Below, in pieces: positions 43,640 to 53,058 of a DNA stretch of 64,000 nucleotides. The stretch is from Hahella sp018986435. GTDB taxonomy: Bacteria > Pseudomonadota > Gammaproteobacteria > Pseudomonadales > Oleiphilaceae. The notes beneath the pieces were generated by a model. The model ran no database searches, had not been told where the DNA came from, and worked only from the letters and a program-made list of their open reading frames with translations. Position 1 is the stretch's first letter. Each line of letters opens with the position of its first letter. The stretch is taken from the NCBI RefSeq assembly GCF_050749805.1, contig NZ_CP192738.1, positions 4,278,001 to 4,342,000 of the forward strand, given 5' to 3'. Both the position numbers and the translations under genes were made by a program.

Positions 43640-46418
43640 CCACCTTTACCTCTTGCTTGTCATATCTGGCGGGCATAATTTCCCGCAACGCCAGATAGCT
43701 TTTCTTAACCCACTCGTCGTAAACCCCTTGCTGGGTCCGGCTCGCATTGAGCTCGAGAAACTCAATGGCTTTTTCTTCAAAGGGAAACGCCTGTTCCTCC
43801 AACAGCAGACTGTATTGCTCCCGCTCCAGATCACTCAGATTACCGGGGCGATTGGATTCCATAATGTCTCTACCCAACTGGCGATACACTTCGCCCATCA
43901 TGTAAGTCGCCGCAGTGGCGTATTCGCTCACGCCATAACCGTTGATGCGATTGAGGCGTTGCATGACTTTTTTCAGCGCAGCTTGCTTGGCCGCCAACGA
44001 CTTGCTCAACGGCAAGGTCAGGCGCACGTCGTCAAACGCCGCCTTTTCTTTTTGCGCCAGCGTCCAACTGGCTTCCGCCGCCAGAGATCGGCTCGCGGGA
44101 GTCCGTTCTGCGTCGCCGCTCTCCTCAAACTGAATCAACTTCTCGCGCCATTGATCTGCTTGTTGCATCTGTGCGCTCTGGGCGTAGTAATCAATTAATG
44201 CATCCCGCACCTGGATAGCGGTCTCGAACGGCGCCGGGAATTCGTTCGCATATTGCAGGTACACCTTGGCCGCCTGCTGCTCCCTCCCCGCGTTTTCCAT
44301 CAATTCCGCCGCCTGCAACAGCGCCTTGCGCTTACGTTCAGCGTCTTTTTCCCCCGCAGCGATACGCAGCAACTCATCCGCAGCGGATTCCGGACGCTGG
44401 TGTTGTTGATAGGCGTAGACCAGTTTCTCGCCAATACCCGCCGTCAGCTTGTGGTTGGGATAGCGCTGACGGAAGTCATTCAACAGAGCAATGGCCTCTT
44501 TCCAGCGTCCGAGGTCAATCGCGCGCATGCCCGCATCGTACTGGGCGCTGATGCGCACCTGGGATTCCGGCGCTTCGTCGATGACTCTCTTGTATTCAAT
44601 AAACGCCGCGGCGACCTCTCCACGCGCTTCCGCCTGCTCGCCCTGGCTGTAAATGCTGGCGGCGAAATTTTCCATCAGCACGTCATAATCCGGCGCCTTG
44701 CGGGAGCGCAACGACAGCGCCTGCCGGTAGGCGTGCTCGGAGTCCTGATATTGGCTCAATGCAAAAGCGGAGTGACCGGCGACGGTCCATGCCGCATTAC
44801 GGGTCGCCTTATCATCTGTAAAAGAAGCCGTCTGGGTAGCGGCATCCAGGGCTGCGCCGTACTGCTCCATGGCGTAGAGTTCATTCGCCGCAAACAACAG
44901 GCTTTCTGTCGCGCGAGTATCCCGGGGGAAAGTTTTTGCAAACCGCAGCAGCGCATCCACACGGCGGCTGCGCAATGTAGCGTCTTCCTGATTAGCGTCC
45001 ACCGCTTTGCTCAAAGCGTTAACGCCGGCATAGGCCGCCTCATGACGTTGAGGAAAGTCAGGATAGAAATAGCCCGCCTTGTCATAGGCCCGCACCGCAA
45101 GCTCCCATTCCTCCAGCAGAAAATACGCTTCGCCCTGCAAGTAAAGCGCTTCAGCGGTTTTCCCTTCGGAGGGAAAGATCTCCTCCATACCGTCAAAATA
45201 CGCCACCGCGTTCTGCAGGTGCGTACGACGCTCCACCCCTGCCGCCTTCAAGCCGAGGGCGTATTCTCTTTGCCCCAAATCATCCAGATATTGATAGAGA
45301 GAGGGACGCAGGCGGGTTTTGGCGGTCTCTTGTTGTGAGTTCCAATAGTTCGACGACAGTCCCAGCTCACGAGTGAAACGGGCTTTTTCCTCCCATGCCA
45401 GCGAAGGCAGGCCGCCCTGGTCGTAAGCGGCGATAATGCGGTCATGGAAGTCACTACGATCCGTGGCCGCCGGATAGGCGGCGATATAAGCCTGCGCGCT
45501 GGCGGCGGCGTCCTGATAGCGCTCGCGCTGCAGGTAGTAGTCGTATAGCGCCGCATACAGTTTAGGCGCCAAGGGACGATAATCGCCCAGCGCAATAGCC
45601 GCTTTCAGCGTTTCCGGCCCTTTACCGTAGCTGGCCATGATGCTGACGATGCGCAGGGCGTCATCCCCCGCTTCACGGACGCCGGGCGCCATCTGTCCTG
45701 CAGGAGCGGAATTGGACTCCAAGTGAGACAACACTTGCAAAAAAGTCTGCAATGACGCGCTGAAGTTTTCCTGTTTAAACTGGGTCCAGCCCAACATGTA
45801 GCGGGCCTTGGAAGCCAGGTCGCCATCGCCGCGATCCGCCAGCACACGGCTGTATGCGGATTGCGCTTTGATATATTCGCCAGCGCTGTAGCGTAACTCG
45901 CCAATGCGGAACCACGCCTCTGTCGTATAAGTAGAGCGCGGATACTGTCCTACCAATCGCTCCAGACTGGTCAGCGCTTTGTCGGTACGCCCCAGCATGC
46001 CGCAGGCGCGCGCCAACTGATAAAGAATACGATCGTTGTCTTTGTCTCCCGGTTGACGCTGCAACAGGGCTTCGTAGCTCTCTATCGCGATACTCCATAT
46101 TTCGTCGTCGATCAGCCCCTGGGGTTTGGCGTCGTAGAACAGCTCTTCCAGGTTGATCAGCCGATGCAGCGCCTTGATGCGCACTTCCGGATCGGAGGCT
46201 TCGCGGATCAGGCGACTGTATCGCAACGCCACCTCATTCAAAGGCGTTCGCGGCGCTACCCGATAGCTGAAGTCGATATAGGCGGGTTTCAGTTCGCCGA
46301 TGGTCTTGTCCGCCTCGTCCTTCTCCACGATGATGATCGGCGCCAGCGTGTCCGCCAACGCCTGCTGGGGAATAAAGCCAAGAAGACTCACACTGAGCGC
46401 CAGGGCCGCAGCTCTCAT
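43617..46418 (-). CDS. Large periplasmic TPR protein
   Basis: 933 residues with a signal peptide (MRAAALALSVSLLGFIPQQA) and helical tetratricopeptide-like repeats along almost the whole mature chain. Representative repeats are LYQLARACGMLGRTDKALTS, AWFRIGELRYSAGEYIKAQS and ALYLQGEAYFLLEEWELAVR. The size and layout recall the large TPR proteins of the Myxococcus gliding apparatus (GltE-like), though sequence similarity was not measured. It probably forms a long scaffold in the periplasm. Its ATG overlaps the stop of the upstream TPR gene by four bases. Confidence 0.83.
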   Translation of the reverse strand: MRAAALALSVSLLGFIPQQALADTLAPIIIVEKDEADKTIGELKPAYIDFSYRVAPRTPLNEVALRYSRLIREASDPEVRIKALHRLINLEELFYDAKPQGLIDDEIWSIAIESYEALLQRQPGDKDNDRILYQLARACGMLGRTDKALTSLERLVGQYPRSTYTTEAWFRIGELRYSAGEYIKAQSAYSRVLADRGDGDLASKARYMLGWTQFKQENFSASLQTFLQVLSHLESNSAPAGQMAPGVREAGDDALRIVSIMASYGKGPETLKAAIALGDYRPLAPKLYAALYDYYLQRERYQDAAASAQAYIAAYPAATDRSDFHDRIIAAYDQGGLPSLAWEEKARFTRELGLSSNYWNSQQETAKTRLRPSLYQYLDDLGQREYALGLKAAGVERRTHLQNAVAYFDGMEEIFPSEGKTAEALYLQGEAYFLLEEWELAVRAYDKAGYFYPDFPQRHEAAYAGVNALSKAVDANQEDATLRSRRVDALLRFAKTFPRDTRATESLLFAANELYAMEQYGAALDAATQTASFTDDKATRNAAWTVAGHSAFALSQYQDSEHAYRQALSLRSRKAPDYDVLMENFAASIYSQGEQAEARGEVAAAFIEYKRVIDEAPESQVRISAQYDAGMRAIDLGRWKEAIALLNDFRQRYPNHKLTAGIGEKLVYAYQQHQRPESAADELLRIAAGEKDAERKRKALLQAAELMENAGREQQAAKVYLQYANEFPAPFETAIQVRDALIDYYAQSAQMQQADQWREKLIQFEESGDAERTPASRSLAAEASWTLAQKEKAAFDDVRLTLPLSKSLAAKQAALKKVMQRLNRINGYGVSEYATAATYMMGEVYRQLGRDIMESNRPGNLSDLEREQYSLLLEEQAFPFEEKAIEFLELNASRTQQGVYDEWVKKSYLALREIMPARYDKQEVKVDVAQTLQ

Positions 46419-48169
46419 AACGCCCCCTCTCCGGCTGTCGCCGCATCTGGCGCAACAGGCTGCTTCTTACGCAGCTCCGCCACAGCCAAATCGTCATACA
46501 AATTCACCAACGCCAATTGGCTACGCACGTGATAGCCGTCTATTTCACGCCAGTGCTGCTGCAACAACTTGACCGCCAGTTGTGACAGTTTCTTATCATA
46601 ATCGTTGATTTTCCCCGCCAGTTCTCGATGCATGGCGGAGAACTCTTTTTGCAGAGTTTCAACTTTGCGTAGTTGCGTCTTGTAGAGATCGCCGCCCTGG
46701 CGCAGGCCGCCCTGAACACTGACAAAATTATCCTTGAGTTGATTTAACTTTTCGTCCAGCTCGCGCAACGCCAGCAGTTGCAACGCCTTTTGATCGTCGG
46801 AAGCCTGGGCGGCGGACTTGGCCAGCGCATTGCGTTCCGACACCAGTTGATTGAGTTGTTGCGGACGCATTTTTGCAAGCGCTCCAGCGGCGTCCTGCTT
46901 CGCCTGATGCGCGCGGCGCTCCAGGGCTGCGGAGAAGATCTCCATGCGTTGCGCGCCATTCTGCAGCGACTGCAGTAAACCGTGCATTTGCAGCAATTCT
47001 TTGGCGAAGGGAAAGAAATCAGGTTTATCCATCAAATAATGAACAAAGGCGATCTTTGGCGTATTGGTGAGCAGATCCGTGGCCAGATACCATTCCACTT
47101 CGCCGTTCTGCAATGGCGCCTGCAACAGCAAATCCAACACGCCTTTAGCGTTGATTTCGGTCACGACCTCATCGACCTGGCGCTTTTCTTTCTCATACAC
47201 GGCGATGGCTTCCAGGTATGCGTCAATGGCGGTGGCGCGCAGCTTTTCCTGCTCATAGCCATAGGCGATGGCCTGGAAGGTCTCCGCAACGCCGGAAGAC
47301 GTGAGGGCGAATTTTTTAGCCCGATGCCAGGATTGAATAGCCGTGCGATAACGCCCCAGTCCCGCGAACGCCATGCCGTAGTCATAGATCGCCGCCGGCG
47401 CTCCCGGGCCGGAAGCATGAACGTTTTTCAGGAACGACAGGGCTTTGTTGTAATCCTTGTCCAAAAGCGCGATATGGCCCGCCGCCAACAGGACGCGATC
47501 ACTCAACTCGCGCCCTTCATAACTGTCATCAGCCATGGCTGCAGCGACGCGAAGCGCGACCAACGCGCGAGAAGAATCAGGATCATCCGCGGCGTAATTC
47601 ACTCCCAGGTTATAATAGCCATGCGCAGCCCACAGACTGCCCTGGGAGGCTTCACCGAGAACCTTGGCCGCCTCCTGCGGGCGGCGCAATTGCAGGTAGC
47701 TGTTCGCCATGTAGTAGAGGGCTTCGTCTTTGCGATCCCGGGCCATACCTTTCATCGCTCCGGCGAACAACTCCACTGCCTCTCCCCACTCGCCATCGCG
47801 ATAGGCGAGACGCCCTTTGATCATTTGCGCCTGCTGTTTAACCTCGGGTTCTCTGGCGGTAAATTGCAAATGCTCCAGGAGCGACTCCGCATTACAACGC
47901 ATACCGAACTCCAGACCGGATTCGATGGCGAGAATATGGTTCAGGTTATGATATTGATTATCTACATGATTCGAGCCAAGGTGCTCGTTCTCCAACAGCA
48001 CCAGGGATTGTAGAAAGTCATTCGTGTAGTAGTGAAACAGAGCTTCCCGGTGCAGTAATTCGTCGGCGGCTTCTTGCGCCCGCACAGCGCTGGCGAGCAT
48101 GCACAGAGCATTCAGAATCAGCAGCAGGACGGACATTCGATGCATGGTTGGCGTTACATCCCCTTTCAT
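46415..48169 (-). CDS. Periplasmic TPR and coiled-coil protein
   Basis: Up to 584 residues. A signal peptide (MSVLLLILNALCMLASAVRA) sits 11 residues in, so ATGs at 48145 or 48136 are alternatives to 48169; AAAGGGGAT favours 48145. The first ~350 residues are TPR-like (ALFHYYTNDFLQSLVLLENE, ALYYMANSYLQLRRPQEAAK), and the last ~200 are charged coiled coil (ELDEKLNQLKDNFVSVQGGL). No enzyme motif is seen. It is second in the operon and translationally coupled to the giant TPR gene, with which it probably assembles. Confidence 0.82.
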   Translation of the reverse strand: MKGDVTPTMHRMSVLLLILNALCMLASAVRAQEAADELLHREALFHYYTNDFLQSLVLLENEHLGSNHVDNQYHNLNHILAIESGLEFGMRCNAESLLEHLQFTAREPEVKQQAQMIKGRLAYRDGEWGEAVELFAGAMKGMARDRKDEALYYMANSYLQLRRPQEAAKVLGEASQGSLWAAHGYYNLGVNYAADDPDSSRALVALRVAAAMADDSYEGRELSDRVLLAAGHIALLDKDYNKALSFLKNVHASGPGAPAAIYDYGMAFAGLGRYRTAIQSWHRAKKFALTSSGVAETFQAIAYGYEQEKLRATAIDAYLEAIAVYEKEKRQVDEVVTEINAKGVLDLLLQAPLQNGEVEWYLATDLLTNTPKIAFVHYLMDKPDFFPFAKELLQMHGLLQSLQNGAQRMEIFSAALERRAHQAKQDAAGALAKMRPQQLNQLVSERNALAKSAAQASDDQKALQLLALRELDEKLNQLKDNFVSVQGGLRQGGDLYKTQLRKVETLQKEFSAMHRELAGKINDYDKKLSQLAVKLLQQHWREIDGYHVRSQLALVNLYDDLAVAELRKKQPVAPDAATAGEGAL

Positions 48170-48194
48170 GACGTTCGACCGTAATCAGCAGCGC

Positions 48195-48725
48195 CTAGCG
48201 CAGCTCTCTGATCAGAAAACGGGGCGTTCTGACGCCATCGCCCTGCACCCGCAATTCCAGGTATTTAGAGCCATTTTCTTTATTGAAAGACAGCGTCGCC
48301 GCTTTTCTCAGGTATTTGTCGCCGGCGCTGCGTCCATTGAAAACCGCCACCGCCTTGTGCGCGCCCGCGGGCAGGTTCCCCATAAACAGACGTTGCACGC
48401 CGCCGCGCTGCAATGCCTGCAGTTCACGTGCGGAGTAGAGGTAAGTGGTCGCCATGTCACCATCCAGAGTCAGCTCGACGGAATCCAGCTCAAAACCGAC
48501 GTTTTCATCTACGGCCAGAAAAAACACTACTTGCGTGTCGATGGGATACAGGACTTCTTCCTGCAGTTTATATAGCTCGCGGTTGAGCTCGATGACGCGC
48601 TGCTTGAGGGCCTCCATATCCCGCTCGGTCGCGGCGCTATGAGCCTGGGAGGAAATGACGAATGTCAGTATGTGCAACGCTGTGATGATTATTCTTGGAA
48701 TTATTCGCAAAGCCTTCATCCTCAA
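48195..48725 (-). CDS. Exported protein of unknown function, first gene of the motor operon
   Basis: 176 residues: a signal peptide (about 1-32, ending SSQAHSA), a short coiled coil (MEALKQRVIELNRELYKLQE), then a beta-rich domain with VVFFLAVDENVGFELDSVEL and LFMGNLPAGAHKAVAVFNGR, which reads like an immunoglobulin-like or carboxypeptidase-regulatory-like fold. I do not recognise the family. It precedes the TPR genes by 25 bases and opens the operon; the promoter should lie between 48726 and 48900. It is probably a periplasmic subunit. Confidence 0.75.
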   Translation of the reverse strand: MRMKALRIIPRIIITALHILTFVISSQAHSAATERDMEALKQRVIELNRELYKLQEEVLYPIDTQVVFFLAVDENVGFELDSVELTLDGDMATTYLYSARELQALQRGGVQRLFMGNLPAGAHKAVAVFNGRSAGDKYLRKAATLSFNKENGSKYLELRVQGDGVRTPRFLIRELR

Positions 48726-48928
48726 TACCCTTGTGAGAGCCGAACTCCCGGGTGAACGCAGAAAGAGACGAAAGCCATGGTAGCACCGGGTCGTCAGCGA
48801 TAGTGTGAACTCGATTCACCAAACTACACAAATGTTTACAAAACGAGACATAGTTAGCGTTCGCCACCGACGCCTGATTCGCCAGCGCAGCGCAATAAGG
48901 TAAGCAATAGAAGAGAAAGCAATGAAAG

Positions 48929-48952
48929 AAGCGCCGTCCTGCGACGGCGCTT
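48929..48952 (-). terminator. Hairpin after the VWA/CoxE-like gene
   Basis: AAGCGCCGTC / GACGGCGCTT, a perfect 10-bp stem with a 4-base loop, 20 bases past the stop of the VWA gene. The flank on the minus strand is pyrimidine-rich (CTTTC), so termination is likely. Confidence 0.75.
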
Positions 48953-48971
48953 AGAAAAGATCCTGAGGGAG

Positions 48972-50150
48972 CTACTTACTCAGGTACTTCATACCCTGCT
49001 CCAGCCCATCAATGGTGAGCGGATACATATGCTGGTTAACCAACTGGCGGGTGATTTCCAACGAACCGCCCATGCCCCAATAGTCTCTGGGATAGGGATT
49101 CAGCCAGATCACCTTGTCGAACTTATCCGACACCCGTTGCATCCAGACTGCCCCGGCCTCTTCATTCCAATGCTCAATACTGCCGCCGGGATGGGTGATC
49201 TCATAAGGCGCCATACTGGCGTCCCCCACAAAAATCACCCGGTAATCCGATGCGTATTTATGCAGAATGTCCCAGGTTGGAATGGTTTCGCTGACGCGGC
49301 GGATATTGCTCTTCCACACGCCTTCATAAATGAAGTTGTGGAAGTAATAGTACTCCATGTGCTTGAACTCGCTGCGCGCGGCGGAGAACAGCTCCTCGCA
49401 CACGCGAATATGCGGGTCCATGGAGCCGCCGATATCGAAAAACAGCAACACTTTTACAGAGTTATGGCGCTCCGGCACCATCTTGATATCCAAGTATCCG
49501 GCGTTATTGGCGGTGCTGCGGATGGTATCCGGCATGTCCAGCTCTTCCGCCGCGCCCTGACGGGCGAATTTGCGCAGACGACGCAACGCCACCTTGATAT
49601 TGCGAATGCCAAGGGTGATGGAGTCGTCCAGATCTTTATAAGTACGCTGCTCCCAAACCTTCACCGCACGGCGATTGCGGGAGCCGTTCTGCCCGATGCG
49701 AATGCCTTCCGGGTTATAGCCGTTCGCTCCAAATGGCGACGTGCCGCCAGTCCCGATCCATTTATTGCCGCCCTGATGACGCTCCTTCTGCTCCTCAAGT
49801 CGCTTTTTGAACGCCTCGATCAGCTCTTCCAGACCTCCCAGGGATTCAATCTTGGCCTTTTCCTCATCGGTGAGCTGCTTTTCAAATTCCGCCCGCAACC
49901 AATCTTCGGGGATTAGCGCCTCCAGCACCGCATTCAGATCTTCCAGTCCTTTGAAGTAGACGCCGAAAGCCTGATCAAACTTGTCATAATGCTTTTCATC
50001 TTTTACCAGACAGGCGCGGCTCAGGTAATAAAAGTCATCCATATCCGCAAACGCCAGCCCCTGTTGCAGCGCCTCCAGCAGGTCGAGCAGCTCCCGTAAG
50101 GACGCCGGCACCTTGTTCTTGCGCAGCGTCAGGAAGAAATCAATCAACAT
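48972..50150 (-). CDS. CoxE-like von Willebrand factor A-domain protein
   Basis: 392 residues, cytoplasmic. The ATG at 50150 (MLIDFFLTLRKNKVPASLRE) has a near-perfect AAAGGAGGA ribosome-binding site, so the longer frame is rejected. The N-terminal ~200 residues are helical and charged; the VWA domain begins near 220. Its metal-ion site reads LFFDIGGSMDPH, a variant of DxSxS with Gly for the first Ser; a later DxS-like and Thr element is not obvious. It forms a two-gene unit with the MoxR ATPase 54 bases upstream. Such MoxR-VWA pairs act as chaperones inserting metals or maturing complexes; the client is unknown. Confidence 0.85.
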   Translation of the reverse strand: MLIDFFLTLRKNKVPASLRELLDLLEALQQGLAFADMDDFYYLSRACLVKDEKHYDKFDQAFGVYFKGLEDLNAVLEALIPEDWLRAEFEKQLTDEEKAKIESLGGLEELIEAFKKRLEEQKERHQGGNKWIGTGGTSPFGANGYNPEGIRIGQNGSRNRRAVKVWEQRTYKDLDDSITLGIRNIKVALRRLRKFARQGAAEELDMPDTIRSTANNAGYLDIKMVPERHNSVKVLLFFDIGGSMDPHIRVCEELFSAARSEFKHMEYYYFHNFIYEGVWKSNIRRVSETIPTWDILHKYASDYRVIFVGDASMAPYEITHPGGSIEHWNEEAGAVWMQRVSDKFDKVIWLNPYPRDYWGMGGSLEITRQLVNQHMYPLTIDGLEQGMKYLSK

Positions 50151-50204
50151 ATAGGTGTCCTCCTTTGCTCGCGGACGCAGCATTGCGTCCGCTCATTGCT
50201 GCAA

Positions 50205-51047
50205 TCAGCCTTTTCTGCGCGTCATGAACGCCAGTTTCTGCAAAAGGTGGACATCCTGCTCGTTCTTCACCAAGGCGCCGTACAAGGGAGGAATCGCCTG
50301 ACTGGGATCGTGGTTGCGCAACACATCCTCTGGGAGATTGTCCGCCATCAGCAGTTTGAGCCAGTCTATCAACTCCGATGTAGACGGTTTCTTCTTCAAC
50401 CCTGGCACTTTGCGCACATCAAAGAAAACATCCAGGGCGTCCTTCACCAGCGAACGCTGGATGCCCGGGTAATGGACGTCGATGATCGACTCCATGGTGT
50501 CTTTGTCGGGGAAGTTGATGTAGTGGAAGAAGCAGCGACGCAAGAAAGCGTCTGGCAGCTCTTTTTCGTTATTACTGGTGATGATGACGATAGGTCGAGT
50601 GGTCGCACGGATTCGCTCCTGCGTCTCGTAAACGTAGAACTCCATCTTATCCAGCTCCAGCAACAGGTCGTTGGGGAACTCGATATCCGCTTTATCGATC
50701 TCATCGATCAGCAGCACGGACTGCTGCTCAGACTCAAACGCCTCCCACAGCTTGCCTTTCTTGATGTAGTTGCGAATGTCGTGAACACGATCGTCGCCCA
50801 GCTGGGAGTCACGCAGGCGCGAGACCGCATCGTATTCATACAGTCCTTGCTGGGCCTTGGTGGTGGACTTGATATGCCATTGAATCAGGGGCGCCCCCAG
50901 GGCTTCCGCCAGCTCTTCCGCCAGCATGGTCTTGCCTGTACCGGGTTCGCCTTTGATAAGAAGCGGCCGCTGCAATCGAATGGCCGCGTTGACCGCCAGC
51001 TGCAGATCGTCAGTGGCGACATAATTCTTGGTGCCGGAAAACTTCAT
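50205..51047 (-). CDS. MoxR-family AAA+ ATPase
   Basis: 280 residues. Walker A is KGEPGTGKTMLAEELAEALG, Walker B SVLLIDEIDKADIEF, sensor 1 VIITSNNEKELPDAFLRRC with the arginine finger, and the sensor-2 region follows. The sequence fits the MoxR branch that partners VWA proteins. It is first in a two-gene unit with the CoxE-like VWA protein. Together they would use ATP to remodel a client complex. It faces cysK across a 163-base divergent gap. Confidence 0.9.
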   Translation of the reverse strand: MKFSGTKNYVATDDLQLAVNAAIRLQRPLLIKGEPGTGKTMLAEELAEALGAPLIQWHIKSTTKAQQGLYEYDAVSRLRDSQLGDDRVHDIRNYIKKGKLWEAFESEQQSVLLIDEIDKADIEFPNDLLLELDKMEFYVYETQERIRATTRPIVIITSNNEKELPDAFLRRCFFHYINFPDKDTMESIIDVHYPGIQRSLVKDALDVFFDVRKVPGLKKKPSTSELIDWLKLLMADNLPEDVLRNHDPSQAIPPLYGALVKNEQDVHLLQKLAFMTRRKG

Positions 51048-51210
51048 GTGTGAAACCTTGTAAGTTGTGTGAATGCATAATTATTAGAGGAGTTATAAGC
51101 GGATATATTACCCGAAAACATTCAAATATTTCATGCCAGCCGCTAAGCTATCTCTCACGCTCGTATTGTTATGGCCGGGGAAATCTACTTAATCTGCAAG
51201 GAGATACGTA

Positions 51211-52176
51211 ATGAACGTCTACGAAGACAACTCCATGTCCATCGGCAACACGCCGCTGGTGAAGCTGAATCGCGTCACCAAAGGCAATGTGTTCGCCAAA
51301 ATTGAAGGCCGCAACCCGGCCTACTCTGTGAAATGCCGTATCGGCGCAAACATGGTATGGGATGCGGAGAAATCCGGTCGTCTCAAGCCAGGCATGACCC
51401 TGGTTGAGCCCACCAGCGGCAACACCGGTATTGCTCTCGCCTTTGTCGCCGCCGCGCGGGGATATAAGCTGATTCTGACCATGCCCGCCACCATGAGCCT
51501 GGAGCGCCGTAAGGCGATGAAAGCGCTGGGCGCGGAAATTGTGCTGACCGAAGGTCCCAAGGGCATGAAAGGCGCGATCGAGAAGGCGTCGGAAATCGTC
51601 TCTCAGGACCCGCAGCAACACTTGATGCTGCAACAGTTCGACAACCCCGCCAACCCTGAAATTCATGAAAAGACCACCGGTCCGGAAATCTGGCGGGATC
51701 TGGAAGGCGCAATCGATGTCCTGGTCGCTGGCGTCGGCACCGGCGGCACCATTACCGGCGTCTCTCGCTACATCAAAAACACCATGGGCAAAAACATCAC
51801 ATCCGTGGCCGTGGAGCCCACTGCCTCCCCTGTGATCACTCAAACTATCAAAGGCCAGGAATTACAGCCCGCCCCTCACAAAATCCAGGGCATCGGCGCC
51901 GGCTTCGTACCGAAGAACCTGGATTTGGACATGGTGGATCTGGTTGAGCAAGTCACCAACGAAGAGGCCATGGAAATGGCTCATCGCCTGATGCGGGAAG
52001 AAGGCATCCTCTGCGGCATCTCCTGCGGCGCCGCGGCGGCCGTTGCGGTTCGCTTGGCGGAGCGTGACGAGTTCAAGGACAAGAATATCGTGGTTATTCT
52101 GCCGGACAGCGCAGAACGCTATCTGTCCACGGCTTTATTCGACAACTTCTTTACTGAAGCGGAAAACGTGCAGTAG
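51211..52176 (+). CDS. cysK: Cysteine synthase A (O-acetylserine sulfhydrylase)
   Basis: Joins O-acetylserine and sulfide to give cysteine, using pyridoxal phosphate. The 321-residue product is close to E. coli CysK along its full length. The PLP-lysine segment is RNPAYSVKCRIGANM, the substrate loop VEPTSGNTGIALAF, the phosphate loop VGTGGTITGVSRYI, and the C-terminal GISCGAAAAVAVRLA and LPDSAERYLSTALF complete the pattern. CysK rather than CysM is indicated by ENSMSIGNTPL-like EDNSMSIGNTPLVKLNR and length. An AAGGAGAT ribosome-binding site precedes the ATG. It supplies the last step after the sulfate-reduction genes near 17 kb. Confidence 0.95.
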   Translation: MNVYEDNSMSIGNTPLVKLNRVTKGNVFAKIEGRNPAYSVKCRIGANMVWDAEKSGRLKPGMTLVEPTSGNTGIALAFVAAARGYKLILTMPATMSLERRKAMKALGAEIVLTEGPKGMKGAIEKASEIVSQDPQQHLMLQQFDNPANPEIHEKTTGPEIWRDLEGAIDVLVAGVGTGGTITGVSRYIKNTMGKNITSVAVEPTASPVITQTIKGQELQPAPHKIQGIGAGFVPKNLDLDMVDLVEQVTNEEAMEMAHRLMREEGILCGISCGAAAAVAVRLAERDEFKDKNIVVILPDSAERYLSTALFDNFFTEAENVQ

Positions 52177-52182
52177 TTGGAC

Positions 52183-52218
52183 AACGCCGGCCTTCGCGCC
52201 GGCGTTTGTGCTTTTACT
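52183..52218 (+). terminator. Terminator of cysK
   Basis: AACGCCGGC / GCCGGCGTT, a 9-bp stem with a 6-base loop, seven bases after the stop. It is followed by a T-rich tail broken by GTGC. Confidence 0.75.
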
Positions 52219-52241
52219 CGCGGGATTCACTTTCTCCGCTT

Positions 52242-53045
52242 TTAAGCATCAGCGGGCTTCACCGCCCCTTCTTCATACCATCTGGCGGCGACAGCGCCGT
52301 CCCGAAAAGCGATCAATTCCCCTGGGCGCATTTGTCGCCACTCTTCATCGACGGTCAGCGGCTCCGTGACAATCATGGTGACTTTGTCAGTGGGATTGGT
52401 GTGCTCTTCGAAGTTCACCCGAATCTCGCCGTCTTCCAAGGAAGCGCAGCCGAAGGGCGCCTGCCGGGTGATCCAGTACAATTTGGTGGAGCAATACGCG
52501 AACAGATACTCCGAGTTGGTGAACAGCATGTTGAACACGCCTCTCGACGTCAGCTCCAGACAATTCCGATACAGCCTTCCGCCCAGGCATTCCAGGCTGT
52601 TGAAGTCATTACAGCCGCTGGCGACATCCTCCAGCAACCAGCAAAACGCATGCTCGCTATCCGTCTCCCCCACCGGACGAAAACGTCCCAAAGGCAGATC
52701 CTGATAGGATTTCAGTTGTCCGTTATGCGCAAAACACCAGTAATAGCCGCCCAGTTCACGGATAAAAGGGTGAGTGTTTTCCAGGCTGATGTCGCCGACA
52801 TTAGCCTGCCGGATGTGGCTGATAACCGTACGGCTTTTAATGGGATACTGACTGATAAACCGCGCGATTTCTGAGGTAGCGCTGGGATTGGGATCACGGA
52901 ACTCACGCAGCCCCTTGCCTTCATAAAAGGCGATGCCCCAGCCGTCTTTATGCGGGCCGGTCTGGCCGCCGCGAAACATCAGACCGGTCCAGGAAAAACA
53001 AATATCCGTCGGCGCATTCGCGCTCATTCCAAGAAGTTGGCACAT
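52242..53045 (-). CDS. Class II glutamine amidotransferase (YafJ-like)
   Basis: 267 residues. After removal of Met1, Cys2 becomes the N-terminal nucleophile (MCQLLGMSANAPTDICFS), as in class II glutaminase domains. Other conserved elements are DGWGIAFYEGKGLREF, SHIRQANVGDISLENTHPF and FAHNGQLKSY. It is a stand-alone domain of the YafJ/DUG3 type; the physiological acceptor is unknown. It follows the membrane VWA gene by only 13 bases and is probably co-transcribed with it. Confidence 0.87.
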   Translation of the reverse strand: MCQLLGMSANAPTDICFSWTGLMFRGGQTGPHKDGWGIAFYEGKGLREFRDPNPSATSEIARFISQYPIKSRTVISHIRQANVGDISLENTHPFIRELGGYYWCFAHNGQLKSYQDLPLGRFRPVGETDSEHAFCWLLEDVASGCNDFNSLECLGGRLYRNCLELTSRGVFNMLFTNSEYLFAYCSTKLYWITRQAPFGCASLEDGEIRVNFEEHTNPTDKVTMIVTEPLTVDEEWRQMRPGELIAFRDGAVAARWYEEGAVKPADA

Positions 53046-53058
53046 GTTCAGAAGTTAA

